This document shows, in pieces, positions 54,414 through 64,000 of a stretch of DNA of 64,000 bases. The stretch comes from Phycisphaerae bacterium RAS1 (lineage in GTDB: Bacteria > Planctomycetota > Phycisphaerae > UBA1845 > Fen-1342). The stretch's first letter is position 1. Every line of letters begins with the position of its first letter. Location of the stretch: the NCBI GenBank assembly GCA_007859745.1, contig SMLU01000002.1, positions 550,942-614,941 on the forward strand. The letters run 5' to 3'. The notes under the pieces were generated by a model. It ran no database searches and was not told where the DNA came from. It was given only the letters and a program-made list of their open reading frames with translations. A program made the position numbers and the translations under genes.

Positions 54414-57098
54414 ATGCGACGAATGATTACGCACTCGCACCTGGGCCGACTGGCGGCCGGGACCCTGCTCGTGGGCTCTATCGCGGCGGCGCGGCCCGTC
54501 CGGGCTGACTCGATCCGGCTGTACGATCAGCCGGTCGCGCTGCCGATGAACCGCTGCGAGCTCTCAACCGTTCAGCGAACCAGCCAGGCCGGCGCCGTCG
54601 AACTCGACGCCGCGGCGCTGCTCGACGGCGATCCGGCGACGGCGATCGAACTGAATGCCGCAACCGGGGAAGCGCTTGAGGTCATCTTCACCGGGGCTCC
54701 GCGCTGGCTGAACCGCATCTCGATCGACAGCGACGCCGCGGGCGTCACGGTCGATCTGCTCAACCTGGACGGCGCCCGGACGCCGGCCGCCAAGCGCGAC
54801 GCAGGCGACGGTCAGGCCGTCTGGATCGAGCTCGACGACGCGCGCGTGCGCGGCCTGAGACTCACGCCGGTCGGCGCGTCGCGCGTGCAGATTCGCGAGC
54901 TCGGCGCCTACTTTTCGCAGGTCGACCCGGACGCCGGCGAGCGCGGCAGCGGCGACGGGAACGAGCTGATGTGGGAAGCCGTCGAGAACTACTCCGGCTC
55001 GCCGCTGTTCAACACCATCGACGACGCCGAGGCGCTCGAGGACAAGCTGCCCAGCAGTTGGACGGTCAGCGGCTATCCCGACGGCAGCGCCTGGGAGCAG
55101 GATTTCAAGCGCACCGACCTCGGCGGCACCAACGGCAGCTACGCCGATGCCAACGACCTGGTCTATTTCTCCGGCCACGGCACCTCCGGCTTCGACAGCT
55201 TCTTCGGCTCCACGCAGCGCGGCGTCCTCTTCTCCGACAGCACCCACGACGACACGACGCTGCTGCCTGGCGACGCCAACGACGCGCTCGGCGACAGCAA
55301 CGGCGGCGAGATGGAGTGGCTCTGTTTCTCCGCCTGCCGCGTCCTGGACAACTCCACCGCCCGCGACAGTTGGGCCGACACGATGTTCGGCGCCCACCTG
55401 ATCTGCGGTTACGACACCGTCATGCTCGACGTCGAGAACGGCCGCGAGTTCGGCAAGCAGCTCAACGGCACGAGCATCTTCGACCCGGCCGAGACCATCA
55501 AAACCTCATGGTTCAACGCGGCCGAGGAGTATCACGGCGCCGGATACACCGCCGCCGTCATCGGCGAGACATCATCCATGGGCAGCGATTTCATCTGGGG
55601 CGAGGGCACGGTCGCCTCCGACCCCACGCCCGACAGCACCTACAGCTACTGGTCATTCGCAACCACCAGCGCCGGAGCGTCCGTAGCGGCGCCGGCCGAC
55701 GGCTACACGCCGCCGCTCGATCCGGTCGTGTTTGAGTCCGGCTCGCGGCAGGGCTTCCGCGTCGTCATCGACCGCGCCGAGCTGGATACGAGCCGCTCGC
55801 AGCCCATGATGCGCGTCTTCAACACCGTCCCGGCGATGGTCACGCCGGCCGACGTCCAGGCGATCGCGAGCACGCTCTGCCAGGCGACCGGCCGTTTCTG
55901 CGACTCGTCCGTCGGCCCGGATTCTGATATGGAAGAAATGAACGCCATCGACGGCGCGCTCGAACTTCGAGTTAAGACCGCGACCGGCGCGATCCACATC
56001 GAGGACACCAGCCGCTGGCTCGCGTGGCGCGACACCGCGCCCGAGCTTCCCGGCGAGCAGGACGCGGTGAACAACGCCAACGCGCTGCTCGAAACCTGGG
56101 AGATCCAGTCGCCCGGCGCCGTCGCCCAGCGCGTCGACTACGCCATCCAGGGCGAACGCACCAACGTCAACGGCGTCTGGCAGGACGTCCCCGAGACCAG
56201 CTTCGCCACCGCCATCCGCGTGATCTATCAGCGGCAGCTCGGCGCCGGCGGGGGATTCCCGGTCTTCGGGCCCGGCGGCTCGATGACCGTGGCCTTCGGC
56301 AACAACGGCCAGTTCCAGCGGCTCTTCCGCGGAGCGTGGCGCGAGGTGACGCCCGGCGAGATGGTTGAGACGATTCCGCTGGCCGACGCCCTCACCGCCC
56401 TGGCCAACCGTGGCGCCGACGCCCTGCTGACCGGCCTGAAGGTCGTCGCGTACGAGGTGACGATCAACTCGGTGACGCTCGGGTACTGGGAATTCGAAAG
56501 CTCGCGCACGCAAGACACGCTCCGCCCCGCGTTCATCCTGAGCGTGACGATCCGCGAAACGCCCGACGGCGTCTCCCCGCCGGTGTACGCCCAACACCGC
56601 GTCGCCATGTGGGCCGACGCACTGCCGCCGGTCGCGCAGATCAGCGGCGCGGCAGACGGAACCTGCGTCCCGGCCGGCTCGCTGGTGTGCGTGGCCGCCA
56701 ACGTCAGCGGCGGTGTGCCGCCATACCAGATTTCGTGGACCGACAGTGTGGACGGCCCGCTCGGCTCGACGCCGACGCTGTGCCACATGCTCAATGACGT
56801 GATCGACGCCCAGGGCCAGATTCGTTCTTCGCACACGATCCAGCTCCAGGTCCGCGACGCGCTGGGCAGCGTCAGCCACGCGCACGTGACGATCTGCCTG
56901 TCGCACCCCGGCGACATGAACTGCGACGGCGCCACGAACGTGCTGGACATCAATGCCTTCGTCCTCGCGCTGAGCGACCCAGCCGCGTACCAGGCCCAGT
57001 ACCCCGACTGCAACATCGCCAACGGCGACATCAACGGCGACGGCAACACGAACGTGCTGGATATCAACCCGATGGTGTCGCTGCTGTCGGGCGGCTGA
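54414..57098 (+). CDS. Secreted caspase/gingipain-like protein with dockerin-like tail
   Basis: 894 residues. A signal peptide (AAGTLLVGSIAAARPVRAD) is followed by a discoidin-like segment and then a region with the clan CD peptidase pattern: a His-Gly motif in VYFSGHGTSGFDSFFG and a Cys in EWLCFSACRVLDNS, as in gingipain, separase and CHAT proteins (I recall DUF6345 for this group; needs checking). A long C-terminal part holds an Ig-like PKD segment (VSGGVPPYQISWTD) and two dockerin-like loops (GDMNCDGATNVLDINAF, DINGDGNTNVLDINPM) ending SGG. Probably an extracellular cysteine protease; activity is not proven. Confidence 0.78.
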   Translation: MRRMITHSHLGRLAAGTLLVGSIAAARPVRADSIRLYDQPVALPMNRCELSTVQRTSQAGAVELDAAALLDGDPATAIELNAATGEALEVIFTGAPRWLNRISIDSDAAGVTVDLLNLDGARTPAAKRDAGDGQAVWIELDDARVRGLRLTPVGASRVQIRELGAYFSQVDPDAGERGSGDGNELMWEAVENYSGSPLFNTIDDAEALEDKLPSSWTVSGYPDGSAWEQDFKRTDLGGTNGSYADANDLVYFSGHGTSGFDSFFGSTQRGVLFSDSTHDDTTLLPGDANDALGDSNGGEMEWLCFSACRVLDNSTARDSWADTMFGAHLICGYDTVMLDVENGREFGKQLNGTSIFDPAETIKTSWFNAAEEYHGAGYTAAVIGETSSMGSDFIWGEGTVASDPTPDSTYSYWSFATTSAGASVAAPADGYTPPLDPVVFESGSRQGFRVVIDRAELDTSRSQPMMRVFNTVPAMVTPADVQAIASTLCQATGRFCDSSVGPDSDMEEMNAIDGALELRVKTATGAIHIEDTSRWLAWRDTAPELPGEQDAVNNANALLETWEIQSPGAVAQRVDYAIQGERTNVNGVWQDVPETSFATAIRVIYQRQLGAGGGFPVFGPGGSMTVAFGNNGQFQRLFRGAWREVTPGEMVETIPLADALTALANRGADALLTGLKVVAYEVTINSVTLGYWEFESSRTQDTLRPAFILSVTIRETPDGVSPPVYAQHRVAMWADALPPVAQISGAADGTCVPAGSLVCVAANVSGGVPPYQISWTDSVDGPLGSTPTLCHMLNDVIDAQGQIRSSHTIQLQVRDALGSVSHAHVTICLSHPGDMNCDGATNVLDINAFVLALSDPAAYQAQYPDCNIANGDINGDGNTNVLDINPMVSLLSGG

Positions 57099-57275
57099 TT
57101 CGCATGTCGGCGACGTTGATTCGCTGTCAGCAGAGTTGCCTCGCAGCGGCCGACGTTCCTTAGGTACGGCGGCGCTGGGAAGCCAAGCGGGCGAGGTCGA
57201 TCAAGGCCTCGCCCGCCGACGTTTCTTCGCCCGAAAGCCGCGGTAGCGCCCCAGCGCCGTGGCGCTGCCGCCCGT

Positions 57276-57385
57276 CTTTCCGAACCCGCCGCGCCAAGCG
57301 GCGGGGTGACGATCGCGACCAAGCGGCGCCGCACAAGCCGAGGACGCCACCCCGCCGCTTGGCGCGGCGGGTTCGGACAGATGTG
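57276..57385. repeat. Paired REP-like palindromes
   Basis: TCCGAACCCGCCGCGCCAAG with GCGGCGGGGTGACGATC at the left, a core of about 30 bp, and ACCCCGCCGCTTGGCGCGGC with GGGTTCGGACAGATGTGCCC at the right. It ends 58 bp before the dehydrogenase start; the 344-bp gap has nothing else recognisable. Confidence 0.83.
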
Positions 57386-57442
57386 CCCGCCGCAGCCTTC
57401 GAATACACTCCCGGCCGTTCTCTTCACGCTATGCGAGGAACC

Positions 57443-58684
<1,242 letters not shown>

Positions 58685-58702
58685 AAGCTATCCCATTGCT
58701 CT

Positions 58703-58770
58703 TTCCGAGCCGCGACCGTGAGGGAGCGGAGGCTTAAGAACCGCTTGCTTACGCGCGCGGCTCGGATCGA
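58703..58770. repeat. GAGCCGCGACCGTGAGGGAG palindromic repeat
   Basis: A copy at about 58708-58730 and an imperfect inverse at about 58742-58768, forming a hairpin between the converging dehydrogenase and dnaE2 genes. A fragment of the CACGGAG family's right arm (CTCTGTGGTTGTTT) follows at about 58796-58810, next to the dnaE2 stop. Confidence 0.75.
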
Positions 58771-58813
58771 AACGGCCTTGCGGCTGCCTCCCTTGCCTCT
58801 GTGGTTGTTTGCA

Positions 58814-62626
<3,813 letters not shown>

Positions 62627-62664
62627 GTTCGTATTATATTAGGTATCGCAGGATTGGCGAAGCG

Positions 62665-62962
62665 CAATCCGCCTCGCGCTTGGGGCTCGGATCTGAGGAT
62701 TCACTCGTCTCACCGGAGACGTGTAGGGCAGGTCGCAAACGGCCGCGCCACTGGCGCTGCGATGATCGAACGCGTCCATCGCGGCCGTTTGTGACCTGCC
62801 GTTCGTCGCTCCGCCGCGGCGAGAAAAGATTCTTGCACCAGCGGCGCCCCAAAGCTCCGCGCGCGAGGCCATCCGAGCCCCAAGCGCAAGCGCGTGGGGA
62901 TTGGACCAAGCGATTGCCGCTGCGCGCGAAATCCCCACGCGCTCGCGCTTGGGGCTCGGGCG
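62665..62962. repeat. Two inverted-repeat families upstream of dnaE2
   Basis: GGTCGCAAACGGCCGCG (about 62729) and its inverse CGCGGCCGTTTGTGACC (about 62781-62799), and copies of CGCGCTTGGGGCTCGG (about 62675 and 62945) with their inverse GAGCCCCAAGCGCAAGCGCG (about 62876-62896). It fills most of the 356 bp between dnaE2 and the aminotransferase gene. The bases just before the dnaE2 start are AT-rich (TAATATAATAC), a possible -10 region. Confidence 0.75.
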
Positions 62963-62982
62963 ACCGAACACACCGGCCTAGG

Positions 62983-64000
62983 TCACTTCATCCGCTCGGC
63001 GACCACCTTTTGCGCCGCCGCCGGCGCCGCGCCCAGCTCGACCGGATGTCCCAGCGCATGCAGGCACTGCTCAATCGCCGCGATCGCGCCGATCGTGTCC
63101 ACCGGATCAATGAAGCCCATGTGCGAAATGCGGCAGATTTTTCCTTCGAGGCTGTCCTGCCCGCCGGCCAGGTGAATGCCGTACGTTTCGCGCAGCTTCT
63201 TGCGCAGAATGCCTTCCTTGATCGCCTCGGGAATCAGCATCGCCGTCACCGAATCCGCCGGCCGCTTCGACAGAAGCTGCAGCTTCATCGCCGCCGTCGC
63301 GCGGCGCGTGGCCTCCGCCATCGTCGCCACGCGCTTCCACACGCCCTCCATGCCCTCGCCCAGCAGCATGTCCAGCGTGATCCGCAGCCCGCGCACCAGC
63401 AGATGCGCCGGCGTATACGGCGTGTCGCTCTTCTTGGCCGCCTTGCGGGCTTTGCTGTAGTTCACGTAGAACGCGTGCTGCTTGCTGTTGGCTTCGATCG
63501 TCTGCCACGCCCGCTCGCTTACCGACGCAAACCCCAGCCCCGGCGGCAGCATCAGCGCCTTTTGCGAACCGGTGACAACGATGTCCACACCCCACTCGTC
63601 CGGTTTCAACGGCATGCAGCCCGCCGACGTGATGCAATCGGCCAACAGCAGCTTGCCCGCAGCGCTGGTGATCTTCGCGATCGCCTCAAGGTCGCAGGCC
63701 GTCGCGGTCGACGTCTCGCTGTGCACCGCGATCACGCTCGTGATGGCCTTGTCCTTCTTCAGATAGTCGCCAACCACCGCCGGATCGATCGCCGTGCCCC
63801 ACTCGATCTTGTGGCGAATGCAATCAATTCCGTATTGCTCGCAGATCAGGCCCCAACGCTCCGAGAATTTGCCGTTCTCGATCACCAGGGCCCTTGATCC
63901 GGCCGGATGGCAGCCGACGATGGCGCCCTCCATGGCGGCGGTGCCCGAGCCGGTGAGGATGAGCACCTCGTTTTTCGTCATCAGGACCTTCTGCAGCTTC
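62983..64000 (-). CDS. Class V aminotransferase, 5' end outside the window
   Basis: At least 338 residues; the frame is open to the window edge, with residues KLQKVL before the first Met (63981), so the true start lies beyond 64000. PLP-dependent fold of the alanine-glyoxylate / serine-pyruvate aminotransferase group: LILTGSGTAAMEGAIVG, VIENGKFSERWG, AVHSETSTATACDLEAI, LLADCITSAGCMPL and the PLP lysine in DIVVTGSQKALMLPPGLGF. The C-terminal domain ends ICRISHMGFIDPVDTIGAIAAIEQCL. It may function in photorespiratory-type glyoxylate or phosphoserine metabolism; specificity is not determined. Confidence 0.92.
   Translation of the reverse strand, partial: KLQKVLMTKNEVLILTGSGTAAMEGAIVGCHPAGSRALVIENGKFSERWGLICEQYGIDCIRHKIEWGTAIDPAVVGDYLKKDKAITSVIAVHSETSTATACDLEAIAKITSAAGKLLLADCITSAGCMPLKPDEWGVDIVVTGSQKALMLPPGLGFASVSERAWQTIEANSKQHAFYVNYSKARKAAKKSDTPYTPAHLLVRGLRITLDMLLGEGMEGVWKRVATMAEATRRATAAMKLQLLSKRPADSVTAMLIPEAIKEGILRKKLRETYGIHLAGGQDSLEGKICRISHMGFIDPVDTIGAIAAIEQCLHALGHPVELGAAPAAAQKVVAERMK

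Noticed and set aside
48191-57385. CRISPR array
   Set aside because: The recurring palindromes are kilobases apart, in inverted pairs and without regular spacers; no cas genes.

Overview
The window is GC-rich bacterial chromosome, most likely from an uncultured member of the Planctomycetota. This is an inference from gene content: a PEP-CTERM protein, secreted proteins ending in a dockerin-like tail (GDMNCDG...LDINPF...SGG), an ECF sigma factor paired with a TPR serine/threonine kinase, small membrane proteins with a C-terminal CLKCGYNLTGL zinc ribbon, thrombospondin type 3 repeats and paired DUF1573 proteins. One tRNA (Leu, anticodon TAG) is present. No rRNA or CRISPR array was seen.

Layout. 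0-2 kb: trpS and scpA, separated by a nested inverted-repeat element. 2-9.3 kb: an accessory stretch with an IS1182-family element, ridA, a ParE/RelE-type toxin-antitoxin pair, an IS1380-family element that truncates a secreted protein, and a DUF433/DUF5615 pair. 9.4-20 kb: an FG-GAP dockerin protein, mfd, a YggX-like protein, a three-gene signalling operon (PP2C-type phosphatase with receiver, receiver, hybrid kinase) and a lipoprotein carbonic anhydrase. 20.2-27.3 kb: five same-strand genes encoding two LysM carrier-like proteins, a 987-residue multi-domain peptidoglycan hydrolase and a zincin-like protein, all four without signal peptides, plus a small HEAT-like protein. This looks like an undescribed effector island. 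27.4-28.3 kb: remnants of two genes truncated back to back. 28.3-37 kb: birA-panB, a TPR protein, mutS2 without Smr, a frame-broken ECF sigma factor with its anti-sigma factor, a PEP-CTERM protein and a methyltransferase. 37-48 kb: tRNA-Leu, kinase and sigma factor, a DMT transporter, Sua5, thiolase, two acyl-CoA dehydrogenases and arginase. 48-57 kb: the DUF1573/DUF1573/rhodanese/MauE operon, a TSP3-repeat protein and a caspase-like dockerin protein. 57.4-64 kb: 3-hydroxyacyl-CoA dehydrogenase, error-prone polymerase dnaE2 and a partial class V aminotransferase.

The most unusual feature is the repeat load and where it sits. At least six families of inverted repeats fill the intergenic gaps, and several lie in frame inside essential-type genes: two insertions in mfd and three in dnaE2. 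One dnaE2 insertion (about 60319-60867) carries a complete gene for a 123-residue four-helix-bundle protein of the 23S rRNA intervening-sequence (IVS) family. That gene has its own Shine-Dalgarno sequence, lies on the same strand in another frame, and is bounded by arms of an 8-bp repeat (GGATCRAG). Arms without a gene recur near 1.2, 13.6 and 62.1 kb. The IVS copy may therefore be a gene-bearing form of a repeat element that can sit inside protein genes without breaking the frame.

The thiolase, two acyl-CoA dehydrogenases and 3-hydroxyacyl-CoA dehydrogenase together suggest fatty acid or butanoyl-CoA beta-oxidation.
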